Positions 8,501 through 15,627 of a DNA stretch of 27,168 bases are shown piece by piece (position 1 is the first letter of the stretch; the number at the start of each line of letters is the position of its first letter). A program made the translations under genes and the position numbers. The DNA is from CAZBDV01 sp964490765 (GTDB taxonomy: Bacteria > Cloacimonadota > Cloacimonadia > Cloacimonadales > JAJBBL01). Under the pieces are notes generated by a model. The model did no database searches. It saw only the letters and a list, made by a program, of their open reading frames with translations, and had not been told where the DNA came from. The stretch is from assembly GCA_964490765.1 (NCBI GenBank), contig CAZBDV010000032.1, positions 1 through 27,168 of the forward strand. The letters are read 5' to 3'.

Positions 8501-10785
8501 ATCTCACCACCCGAATTCACTCCCAACAAGCCACCAACCCAGCTATGACTGCTGAAAACCGATCCGGCGGTATAAGAATCATTGATAGCGGTACTCCTGT
8601 TTCGCCCGACAAGGCCACCGACAGAGTAATTACTCCCACTCACCCTGCTCGTACTGTAGCTGCCGTTTATGCTGCAGGACTGAGCATATCCAACAAGGCC
8701 GCCAACCGCACCGGTACCACTTACACTACCTGAACTATTACTGTTGAAGATTCCTGTATGGAGACTGTAACCTGTCAATCCCCCAGAATCTAAATCGGCT
8801 GCTGTGACCTCCATCGTACTGCTGCATCCGATTATTTCCGATTCGTCAGCTTTGCCGATAAGGCCACCAGCCTGACCACCAGCTGTTGTAATGTATCCTT
8901 CAGTAGAGCAATTAGATATCTGAGAACTGTCAATCAACCCTGCAAGCCCCCCGATAACATTAACTGTTCCCGTGATAGTGACATCAGTATCACAGTCAAT
9001 AATTTGCGAATTTACACATCTGCCTGCCAGGCCGCCAACATAGGCATGTGTACCCTGAATATTACCGGCAATTACAGAGTTAATAATAATCGAATTATTT
9101 GTGATAAGTCCGGCCAGTCCTCCGGTCTGGTTTCTGCCGGTAACGTTGATACCGACCAGTTGAAGGTTCTTAACCTCTCCACCATTAATCAGACTCCATA
9201 AACCCTGGTTCGTATCTTCAGGCCTGTTAATATAGAGTTCGGAGATTGTGTGTCCCCCTCCATCATAACAACCACTAAAATTATTAAATCCTTTTTTAAT
9301 TGGTTCCCATCCCTCTCCCTCATTCCAGGGTGGAACATTCAAATCTATATCGTTAGTCTGCAGATAGTGTGCATCGAGGAAAAATCTAACAGCATAAAGA
9401 TGTTCACTGTTCTCCACTTGATATGGATCATTCTCGCTGCCGTCACCACCGGCAAACTCGACAGTAAGGACATACCCACTGTTGGAGCTGGCTGATTCAA
9501 ACAAAATACCGTCTTCATCAAACACTGCTGTTACATAGTATGAGTAGTTATTATTCGGTAAACTGGTCGTATCAGTATATTCCAGAACGGTTATCAATCC
9601 ATCTTCGTTCAACAGGAGACCATCTCTGTAAACCCTGTAACCAGCAGGGGTATTATAGGGTAGCTCCCAGTCAAGATATACCGTCTGGTCAGAATACGAT
9701 ACAGTCAGATTAGACGGTCCGGGAACGGGATAACTACTCAACTCCTGATACTGGAATGCCGGGTAGGAAAAATCTTCTATCATATCCCAGGTCTCCGAGA
9801 AATCCCAGCCAGTAAAAGTTTGAGCCGATAACATCTGAGCTGTGGTTCTACCTTCGCCACCTGCTGAAATATCTGTCCCACTAGTCTCAATATCCCAGTA
9901 GCAGTTGTGGACTGTATAGTTAGTGAATCCGATGAAACCACCTGCATATCCCTCTCCTACAACTTCACCCGTGCTGTAACAATCGTATATATTAGCGGAT
10001 GATGAATAGCCAATGAAACCTCCAACACGCGAATGACCATAGACATTGCTGGTACTGTAACTGTCTGTTATACTTGATTCAAAGTCAACCCTGCCTATCA
10101 GTCCTCCAGCAGAATGTTCATAATCCCCTGTTCCAATAACCAGTCCTTTGCTATAGGAATATGCTATCGTGCTCATATTGATCTGAGCTGCTAGGCCGCC
10201 AATAATGCTACCACCACTGATAGTGACGTCACAACAAACCCCTGTTATAGTTGTTCCGTAACTCATACCAACCAATCCACCAACATAATAGGTATAAGAA
10301 CTGTCTCCAGTAACAGTACCAGAGACAGTTACATTACTTATGGACGAACCGGAACCAGTACGACCGGCTAATATGCCACCACCTGACATACCTGTCAGTA
10401 TTGAATTGTAGAGACTGAGATTGGATATCACGCTATTTTCTATGTAACCAAACAATCCGACAGTAGTGGTTCTATCAATATAGATCCCTTCGATAGAGTA
10501 ACCATCACCATTGTATGTACCCTGGAAACTGTTAGTATGTGTCCCGATCGGTTCCCAGCCCTCTCCTTCGTTCCAGGGTGGTACTCCGAGATCTATGTCG
10601 GCTGTCTGGATGAAATGCTTATCGGAATGTTCTGCACCAAGATAGTCTCTGATGTTGTTGAGATGCTCTGCAGTGGCTATCTGCCAGGGATCCTGCTCTG
10701 TTCCGGCACCTCCACCAAACTGTGCAGTGAGATGCGTTACCGTGAACAGGAAAACGATAATCACGATCAGTTTAATATTTTTCAT
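5584..10785 (-). CDS. Giant secreted protein with four GLUG modules, two FN3-like domains and a type IX-like sorting domain
   Basis: A 1733-aa exported protein. Signal peptide 1-22 ends THLTAQ. Four modules each open with F(A/G/V)GG.GT-like and a DIDL strand: about 23-345, 443-850, 943-1325 and 1330-1640. Together they carry roughly 25-30 xGGLxG GLUG cores. Each module closes with the same signature, YW(D/N)...SG....GEG.T...M....WDF...W. Two fibronectin-III-like linkers (GYRVYRDGLLLNED and GYKIYRNGILLNED) follow modules 1 and 2 only. The C-terminus (about 1645 on) is an FlgD-like sorting domain with IYPNPFNPETTI, IYNLKGQKVRG, ASGVYFVII and KMLLLK. The start is supported by AGGGGGTGA just upstream, an 8/9 match to the ideal ribosome site. 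A surface adhesin or scaffold is the likely role, by inference. The arrangement resembles the 943-aa GLUG protein but is expanded, and it may have grown by module duplication. Confidence 0.92.
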   Translation of the reverse strand: MKNIKLIVIIVFLFTVTHLTAQFGGGAGTEQDPWQIATAEHLNNIRDYLGAEHSDKHFIQTADIDLGVPPWNEGEGWEPIGTHTNSFQGTYNGDGYSIEGIYIDRTTTVGLFGYIENSVISNLSLYNSILTGMSGGGILAGRTGSGSSISNVTVSGTVTGDSSYTYYVGGLVGMSYGTTITGVCCDVTISGGSIIGGLAAQINMSTIAYSYSKGLVIGTGDYEHSAGGLIGRVDFESSITDSYSTSNVYGHSRVGGFIGYSSSANIYDCYSTGEVVGEGYAGGFIGFTNYTVHNCYWDIETSGTDISAGGEGRTTAQMLSAQTFTGWDFSETWDMIEDFSYPAFQYQELSSYPVPGPSNLTVSYSDQTVYLDWELPYNTPAGYRVYRDGLLLNEDGLITVLEYTDTTSLPNNNYSYYVTAVFDEDGILFESASSNSGYVLTVEFAGGDGSENDPYQVENSEHLYAVRFFLDAHYLQTNDIDLNVPPWNEGEGWEPIKKGFNNFSGCYDGGGHTISELYINRPEDTNQGLWSLINGGEVKNLQLVGINVTGRNQTGGLAGLITNNSIIINSVIAGNIQGTHAYVGGLAGRCVNSQIIDCDTDVTITGTVNVIGGLAGLIDSSQISNCSTEGYITTAGGQAGGLIGKADESEIIGCSSTMEVTAADLDSGGLTGYSLHTGIFNSNSSGSVSGTGAVGGLVGYAQSCSINGSYSTSRVSGSNYSVGGLVGRNRSTAINDSYTAGSVFSSHSWVGGLLGVNSGGEITNCYSASYVTGWGNHIGGLIGFGENQEVSNSYWNTELSGLTESGGGEGLTISEMLQATTYSEWDFINIWILEENFSYPALLWQDSSSYPIPGPTHLAGYGDDAMVHLFWDAPFNEPSGYKIYRNGILLNEDYLITDTEYMDQDVNNWEPHTYFVTAIFSFAGEQVESLRSDYLEVTPVQFAGGNGSIDSPYLIETAYQLANVRLVPAFHFLQVADINLGVPPWSEGEGWVPIGTSNTDSFRGSYDGNGYSINYLYINRPGEERQGLFGTARFALLKNVTLVQADIVAAGFAGILAGSLRDTTVENCTVSGGVTASDNFAGGLVGYASNSLLSNSYSNCIVNGSNYAGGLLGQSLSAVIDNCQTEGSVTGNNSVGGLIGRAHAYSYTNNSNSFSTVSGNSRVGGLIGDNSRSILINSYSNSVVNGAEDSIGGLVGLNEDSQIHNCYSRSPVSGYRYVGGLVGFNHQNSHSSIVEYGYSTGPVSGTIAVGGLVGVSTTSSQIRDSYWNTDTSGTAYSSGGEGRTTSDMTWPYAVDTFSGWDFTYAWAEDQNHDINEGYPYLDFNTDNLFVGGTGTEEDPFLIDRLANLKNIRYFLGLTNSDKHFKLVADIDLSSSSRNQGEKWLSLGTTQINSFQGHFDGNGHTITGLYINEPVYEYQGLFGYTQEAKVRNVGIINAEVTGVNYVGVLIGYARSTDVKNCFSTGLVNATNSVGGLIGSSTSDTLIEECYSRTEVNAFRYAGGLVGYHSSSTIRNSFSTGNITGINALGGLTGGNYSDSVVEKSYSIGAVNGVEQLVGGLTGYNSYDAVVIYSYWDIETSGQDISPAGEGRTTSDMTWPYAGNTYIEWDFQQIWLIDTDYSLNNGYPFLAETVVSADLPVTPQVTKMLIYPNPFNPETTIRLMNPQEKPDELVIYNLKGQKVRGIKELEEDDNSCYYIWDGRNDYDKTVASGVYFVIIRAEGRLLESGKMLLLK

Positions 10786-10838
10786 GCCTCACCCCCTTAA
10801 GTTAGATAAAACAATATACAGCTATTTAATCTGTCTGA

Positions 10839-11035
10839 TTATTTTAACAGAAGCATCTTACTCTTCTCTGCTCTCTTTCCTGCAACTATCAATTCTGCAA
10901 AATAGACTCCGGATGATACACTTCTGTTGTTGATAGTCTCTTCCATCCCATTTGACTGTATGCTCACACTCCGGCAGCCATATATTGAAGTTTATCAGCA
11001 TCTGGCATTCTGACTCTGATCACTATCCGGACAAC
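10839..11035 (-). pseudogene. Remnant of a type IX-like C-terminal sorting domain
   Basis: Reading the minus strand back from a TAA at 10841-10839, the last about 30 codons give NNRSVSSGVYFAELIV, then KSKMLLLK and stop, which is the typical end of the sorting domains seen in both GLUG proteins. The preceding WDGRD (10950-10936) is in a different frame, and a segment like IRVRMPDADKL farther upstream (to about 11035) is followed by an in-frame TGA. The domain is therefore present in order but broken by at least one indel and a stop. No repeat region or start is left. It is probably the tail of a lost GLUG-type or other secreted protein gene. An alternative is a misassembled or sequencing-error copy of an intact gene, but the missing upstream body argues against this. 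Confidence 0.55.
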
Positions 11036-11062
11036 AGTCAATATTGCATCCTGTTTCAATTA

Positions 11063-11086
11063 TTGACAAATGTTTTTACTTGTCAA
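11063..11086. promoter_or_regulatory. Inverted repeat TTGACAA-N10-TTGTCAA, possible operator or divergent -35 pair
   Basis: A perfect 7-bp inverted repeat with a 10-base spacer in AT-rich DNA. On the minus strand TTGACA (11086-11081) is followed after 18 bases by TAATTG, a possible promoter for the large GLUG gene. The symmetry could also be a binding site for a dimeric regulator. It does not match the Pho box direct-repeat pattern. Confidence 0.35.
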
Positions 11087-11228
11087 GCATTAATATTTGT
11101 TAAACTCAAGATATTGGTTAGCTTTAAATTATCATTCCCGCTGGCTCAGCAAGTTCTTATTTTTTATAACTTCTCGCTGAATATTGCCTTACAGGGCAAG
11201 GCAGAACTATTCAGGGAGCGGAAATAAT

Positions 11229-11256
11229 TTGACAAAGTAGTAGTATGAATTATGTT
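11229..11256 (+). promoter_or_regulatory. Putative promoter for the phosphate uptake genes
   Basis: TTGACA at 11229-11234 and TATGTT at 11251-11256 are 16 bases apart. Transcription would start near 11263, giving a leader of about 33 bases to the ATG at 11296, with GGAG at 11281. Confidence 0.5.
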
Positions 11257-11295
11257 AATTTATTGATAGATAGGGAAAAAGGAGAGTGATTTGAG

Positions 11296-11943
11296 ATGGC
11301 AGTTGGACTCAAAATATCCCGCGTGATCGAAAACCAGATAGACGAATTTTTAGACCTTGTATCAGAGAGTGGATTAATCTTCAAGAAAGCGGTAGACAAC
11401 TATCTGAAGGAGAGCAATGATGATTTTCAATCCCGTCTGGACAGGGTGATCGATTATGAGCGTAAGGCGGATGAATTACGGACTGGTGTAGAGAAGGAAC
11501 TCTATATCAGAACACTAATCCCGGAGAATCGTGGTGATGTTCTGGCCATTCTGGAGAATACCGACAATGTAATAGATACAATGAAGCATACTCTGCAATT
11601 GTTCGACATAGAGAAACCTGATATCCCCTCGAAATTCGATGTTCTTTTCAATGAAGTAACTGATGTATCGATCCAGTCAGTGGAATGGTTAGTAAGATCG
11701 GTACGGGCTTTTTTCAAGGATATCAAATCGGTCAATGATCATATCCATAAGGTCGGTTTTTATGAGCAGGAGACAGACGACATAGCCGTCAAGCTGAAGA
11801 GTATGATCTTCGCCGACAAAGATCTTGATTTGAGCAGGAAGATTCATCTCCGCTATTTTGCTGCCGGTATAGAATCAATATCCGATTGTGCAGAATCGGT
11901 TACGGATCGTTTAGCAATTTATACGATAAAGCGCATGATCTAA
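11296..11943 (+). CDS. DUF47 (PhoU-like) phosphate transport regulator
   Basis: A 215-aa cytoplasmic all-helical protein of the DUF47/PhoU-related family (TIGR00153 type). Family features are the N-terminal EFLDLVSESGLIFKKAV, the R.R..DY.RKADEL helix (RVIDYERKADELRT), LIPENRGDVLAILENTDNV and a C-terminal DCAESVTDRLAIY. Members are nearly always encoded beside a Pit phosphate transporter and are thought to regulate it. Here the transporter starts four bases after this stop, so the two form an operon. GGAG lies 11 bases before the ATG, a rather long spacing. Length is normal for the family. A direct control of uptake is inferred from family and context. Confidence 0.92.
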   Translation: MAVGLKISRVIENQIDEFLDLVSESGLIFKKAVDNYLKESNDDFQSRLDRVIDYERKADELRTGVEKELYIRTLIPENRGDVLAILENTDNVIDTMKHTLQLFDIEKPDIPSKFDVLFNEVTDVSIQSVEWLVRSVRAFFKDIKSVNDHIHKVGFYEQETDDIAVKLKSMIFADKDLDLSRKIHLRYFAAGIESISDCAESVTDRLAIYTIKRMI

Positions 11944-11947
11944 GCCT

Positions 11948-13426
11948 ATGATTCTCTTCTTTTTATCCAGTGGCCTTTTCTTAGGCTGGTCTCTCGGAGC
12001 TAACGATGCAGCCAATGTATTCGGGACGGCGGTAGGGACGAAGATGATCCGTTTCAAGATGGCTGCCCTGATCGCCTCTATCTTCATAGTTCTGGGTGCT
12101 GTTCTTGAAGGAAGCGGAGCAACTAAGATCCTGAGTGAACTCGGGGCAGTTGATGCCCTGCCGGGTGCTTTCGCAGTTGCCTTTGCTGCCGCCTTCACTG
12201 TAACCTTAATGACCAGGTTGCGTCTCCCCGTCTCTACATCCCAGGCTATAGTAGGTGCCATTATCGGATGGAATATCTTCAGTGGTAATCCGACAGATAT
12301 ATCATCTCTAACGAAAATTGTAATGACCTGGATACTCAATCCAGTAATTTCTGCTCTGTTTGCTATGGTACTCTACTGGATAATCAAGTATATACTGAAT
12401 AATGCCAGGATTCACCTCCTTACAATGGATGCTCTGACCCGGCTTGGTCTGGTAGTCGTCGGAGCTTTCGGTGCTTACAGTCTGGGGGCTAATAATATTG
12501 CCAATGTCATGGGAGTTTTTGTTCCCTCTTCCCCTTTCCGGGAATTTACTATAGGAGATCTGGTTACTATTACTTCGGTCCAGCAACTTTTCTTACTCGG
12601 TGGACTGGCCATATCTCTGGGAGTCTTCACCTATTCTTACAAGGTAATGAAGACAGTCGGGAAGGATCTCTTCCGTCTCTCTCCTGTTACTGCCTTTATA
12701 GTAGTCTTATCCCATTCGCTCGTTCTTTACCTCTTTGCCTCGCAGGGTCTGCGTGACTGGCTGCTTACTCATAATCTTCCTGCCCTCCCACTCGTTCCGG
12801 TATCCAGTTCTCAGGCTATTATTGGTGGTATCCTCGGAATTGCTATTGCCAAAGGAGGAAGAAACATCCAGTGGAACATCCTTGGCAGAATCTCTTCAGG
12901 CTGGGTCACAACTCCCGTTATTGCCGGTCTGATCTCATTTGTCTTTCTTTTCTTTGTTCAGAACGTATTCGATCAGCACGTCTATCACGAAACAGTCCAT
13001 ATCTTTCCCGATCCGGTAATAGAGAGATTGGAAGACGAAGGGATAGATGAGGTCTATCTCGGTATTCTGGCCGGTTCAGAATTCGGCAATGTAAGACGAT
13101 TGAATCGCCTGATGAATGAACTCGGTATACGCAATGAAGAAGAGAGAGCAATTATAAGATACTATTCTGGTATGAAGGAACTGGAGATAAACCAGATAAT
13201 TCTCCGTCATCTTGACCAGACCCTTTTCACCCCCCGCCAGCTGCAGACACTCAATTCATTGAGGGGTATGACCTTTGAATTCGAGTGGCAACTCTATGAC
13301 ACGCTGAGTAATATGTCGGAAGAGTGGCAATACAGGGAGGAGATCGAAGAAAACCTGGAATATAATCAGAAATTACGGGAGAAATACGAATATCTGATTT
13401 CTCAGTTTGCTGTCAGGATACAATAG
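11948..13426 (+). CDS. Pit-type inorganic phosphate transporter with long C-terminal extension
   Basis: A 492-aa inner-membrane transporter of the PHO4/Pit family (PF01384), which imports phosphate (as metal-phosphate or with Na+/H+). It carries the paired family signatures: GANDAANVFGTAVGT near residue 18 and GANNIANVMGVF near residue 180, plus two PVSTSQAI/PVSSSQAI motifs (about 95 and 295). About ten transmembrane helices end near residue 337. After that come about 150 hydrophilic, largely helical residues (QHVYHETVHIF ... AVRIQ) with many Glu/Arg, for which I recognise no domain. Most Pit proteins lack such a tail. The gene is translationally close to the DUF47 gene (4-bp gap) with no obvious ribosome site of its own, which suggests coupling. 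Confidence 0.93.
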   Translation: MILFFLSSGLFLGWSLGANDAANVFGTAVGTKMIRFKMAALIASIFIVLGAVLEGSGATKILSELGAVDALPGAFAVAFAAAFTVTLMTRLRLPVSTSQAIVGAIIGWNIFSGNPTDISSLTKIVMTWILNPVISALFAMVLYWIIKYILNNARIHLLTMDALTRLGLVVVGAFGAYSLGANNIANVMGVFVPSSPFREFTIGDLVTITSVQQLFLLGGLAISLGVFTYSYKVMKTVGKDLFRLSPVTAFIVVLSHSLVLYLFASQGLRDWLLTHNLPALPLVPVSSSQAIIGGILGIAIAKGGRNIQWNILGRISSGWVTTPVIAGLISFVFLFFVQNVFDQHVYHETVHIFPDPVIERLEDEGIDEVYLGILAGSEFGNVRRLNRLMNELGIRNEEERAIIRYYSGMKELEINQIILRHLDQTLFTPRQLQTLNSLRGMTFEFEWQLYDTLSNMSEEWQYREEIEENLEYNQKLREKYEYLISQFAVRIQ

Positions 13427-13451
13427 CAGTCAGTTAACCCCCTTATTTTAG

Positions 13452-13482
13452 TTGACATCATAGCTCCAGATACAAAGATATT
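13452..13482 (+). promoter_or_regulatory. Putative promoter for the nitroreductase gene
   Basis: TTGACA (13452-13457) is followed after 18 bases by AGATATT (13476-13482). Transcription would start close to 13488, which is upstream of the ribosome site AAAGGA at 13501. This favours ATG 13513 over the ATG at 13492. The layout mirrors the promoter proposed before the MATE gene. Confidence 0.4.
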
Positions 13483-13512
13483 ACATTCTTATTGATGATA
13501 AAAGGAACTGTT

Positions 13513-14268
13513 ATGAATAACAAAAAAGAATGGCGAGAAGGTATTAAGACACATTTTAATGAATTGCGTGATGTTCAGTCCGCACAGATGAAAGGAGAAC
13601 CCTGTCCACCTCTGCAAAAACCTTTTCCGGAAAATGCAACCCTCATTGACCTGCCGGAGATCACTGAATCTCTACTTAAAAAGATTAAGGTGATGGACTG
13701 TATCAATGACCGTCGCAGCAGAAGAAAGTACAGTGATAAACCACTCACACTCGACGAGCTCTCTTTCCTGCTCAGCTCTACCCAGCGAGTTCACCGGCTC
13801 TTTCAGAGAGGAGAGGACTATGCGGTAGCCCTGAGGGTAGTTCCCTCCGCAGGTGCGCGACATCCGTTCGAGACCTACGTCATAGCCAACCGCATAGAGG
13901 GGCTGAAGAAAGGGGTCTACCGCTATCTCGGTATCGAGCATAAACTACTGCCTGAGGAAAGTATCGAAACTGAAAGTGAAATGATCACTGAAGCAGCTAA
14001 TGGACAGACATTTGTGGGGAATGCTCCACTTGTTTTCGTCTGGTCAGCAATACCCTATCGGACCGAATGGCGTTACGACAGAGAGAGTGCTAAACTCATC
14101 CTGCTCGATGCCGGCCACGTCTGTCAGAATCTCTATATTGCAACAGAAGCTCTGGGACTTGGTACCTGCGGTATTGCGGCTTATGACCAGGAAAAGATGG
14201 ACAGGGCTTTACACCTCGACGGCGAAGATGAGTTTGTCGTCTATCTTGCACCTGTTGGCAGGTTCTGA
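13513..14268 (+). CDS. SagB/ThcOx-type nitroreductase family protein
   Basis: A 251-aa FMN-dependent oxidoreductase of the nitroreductase superfamily, closest to the SagB-type dehydrogenase group. RRSRRKYS near residue 70 would contact the FMN phosphate. PSAGARHPFETYV corresponds to the family PSAGGLYPLE-type loop, and GHVCQNLYIATEALGLGTCGI near residue 200 is the usual C-terminal signature. True SagB enzymes oxidise azolines in peptide natural products, but no cyclodehydratase or precursor peptide gene is nearby, so a general redox role is more likely. I start at ATG 13513 because AAAGGA lies six bases upstream. The frame is open to 13492 (seven more residues). It is followed 15 bases later by xseA, so the two may share a transcript. 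Confidence 0.88.
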   Translation: MNNKKEWREGIKTHFNELRDVQSAQMKGEPCPPLQKPFPENATLIDLPEITESLLKKIKVMDCINDRRSRRKYSDKPLTLDELSFLLSSTQRVHRLFQRGEDYAVALRVVPSAGARHPFETYVIANRIEGLKKGVYRYLGIEHKLLPEESIETESEMITEAANGQTFVGNAPLVFVWSAIPYRTEWRYDRESAKLILLDAGHVCQNLYIATEALGLGTCGIAAYDQEKMDRALHLDGEDEFVVYLAPVGRF

Positions 14269-14283
14269 GATACTTCAGCTCTT

Positions 14284-15627
14284 ATGATAGAAATCAGCAA
14301 AGAGGATATCTTTCAGGTATCCGATGTTAATAAGATCGTTAAGAATGTAGTTGGAGAACTACCCCCGCTCTGGGTAGAGGGAGAGATAGCAAACTATACC
14401 TCTCATTCCTCCGGTCATATCTATTTCTCGTTGAAAGATAAGACAAGTACCCTCCGCTGTGCCTTCTTCCGTCAGTATAATATCGACTCCAGATTTTATC
14501 CGAAAGATGGAGACAAGGTTCTCTGTTCGGGCAAGTTGGACGTCTATGAGAAGACTGGAGCATATCAACTTATTGTCAGGCAGTTATTACCGGCCGGCAT
14601 CGGAGAGTTGCAGATAAAATTTAATGCCCTGAAAGAGAAGCTGAGTAATGAAGGTTTATTTGACCCCGAACACAAGCAGAAGATTCCCGAATATCCCGAG
14701 GCTATAGGGATAATAACTTCCGCGTCAGGTGCAGCTTTTCAGGATATAAGGAATGTCCTGACCAGAAGATTCCCCTGTCACATATATCTCTATCCGGCAA
14801 CGGTGCAGGGTGATAATGCGGCTCCGGAAATGATTGAGGGTTTGCGTTATTTCAATGAACAGATGTCTGTAGATACGATAATAATCGGGAGAGGTGGCGG
14901 CTCACAGGAGGATCTCTTCTGTTTCAACGACGAAGCTCTGGCCAGAGCAATATTTGCTTCCCATATTCCTGTTATCTCGGCCGTAGGGCACGAGATAGAT
15001 TTCACTATAGCAGATTTTGTGTCCGATTTAAGGGCTCCCACCCCATCAGCAGCAGCAGAAATGGCAGTCCCTGATAAACAGGATCTGGTCAGCCGTTTGA
15101 AGAACCTGGAACGTGAGTTCAGATCCAGATGCCGACAACAGCTGCTTCATTACAACAATATCCTCCGCTCTGCAGAGAAGATCCTATACCAGAAACACCC
15201 CCGCAATATTTTCTTCCAGTATCAGCAACAGCTGGACGATCTGGTTGCAGGCTTCACCAGAAATTTGGGCTGTTTCCCCGAACTGAGAAACAGGCTGCAA
15301 TCTCTCCGGGAGAAGTTGATTTATCTGGCCAATCAACGTTCAGCAGAAGAGCTTCATCAGAAGCTGATGCAGATAGAGATGTTGAAGAACCATCTAACCA
15401 ATTCCACGCAAACTCAGTTCGAAAAAAATCGGACTCAGCTCAATGAACTGAGACATCATTTAGCCGGACTCTCACCTTATGAAGCCCTGAAAAGGGGTTA
15501 TGGGATAATCAGAAAAGAAAAGAAGATCATTAATTCTGTAAGGAAAATTGCACTCCGAGACAGATTGCAAATCACCCTCCAGGACGGAAATTGCCAATGC
15601 TGTGTAGAAAAGATAGAAGAAAGCTGA
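14284..15627 (+). CDS. xseA: Exodeoxyribonuclease VII large subunit
   Basis: A 447-aa subunit of exonuclease VII, which degrades single-stranded DNA from both ends to acid-soluble oligonucleotides in repair. The N-terminal OB-fold (about 5-100) shows LWVEGEIANYTSHSSGHIYF and FFRQYN. The catalytic domain has GIITSASGAAFQDI, the IIGRGGGSQEDLFCFNDE block near 200 and VISAVGHEIDFTIADFVSD with RAPTPSAAAE after it. A coiled-coil region follows at about 265-400, and the C-terminus ends with LKRGYGII. All conserved blocks are present and the length is normal. No strong ribosome site precedes the ATG. The small-subunit gene xseB is not in this window. The 3' end overlaps the next gene by about 30 bases. 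Confidence 0.96.
   Translation: MIEISKEDIFQVSDVNKIVKNVVGELPPLWVEGEIANYTSHSSGHIYFSLKDKTSTLRCAFFRQYNIDSRFYPKDGDKVLCSGKLDVYEKTGAYQLIVRQLLPAGIGELQIKFNALKEKLSNEGLFDPEHKQKIPEYPEAIGIITSASGAAFQDIRNVLTRRFPCHIYLYPATVQGDNAAPEMIEGLRYFNEQMSVDTIIIGRGGGSQEDLFCFNDEALARAIFASHIPVISAVGHEIDFTIADFVSDLRAPTPSAAAEMAVPDKQDLVSRLKNLEREFRSRCRQQLLHYNNILRSAEKILYQKHPRNIFFQYQQQLDDLVAGFTRNLGCFPELRNRLQSLREKLIYLANQRSAEELHQKLMQIEMLKNHLTNSTQTQFEKNRTQLNELRHHLAGLSPYEALKRGYGIIRKEKKIINSVRKIALRDRLQITLQDGNCQCCVEKIEES

Larger units (their letters stand above)
10786..11295. other. Intergenic region between divergent genes, with gene remnant and promoters
   Basis: This 510-base gap lies between the minus-strand GLUG gene and the plus-strand phosphate genes. 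It holds a decayed sorting-domain remnant (10839-11035), an inverted repeat with TTGACA on both strands (11063-11086) and a promoter candidate at 11229-11256. The part 11087-11228 shows nothing I can name. Confidence 0.7.

Noticed and set aside
11063..11086. Pho box for the phosphate genes
   Set aside because: Pho boxes are direct repeats of a CTGTCAT-like heptamer at 11-bp spacing; this site is an inverted repeat with a different core.
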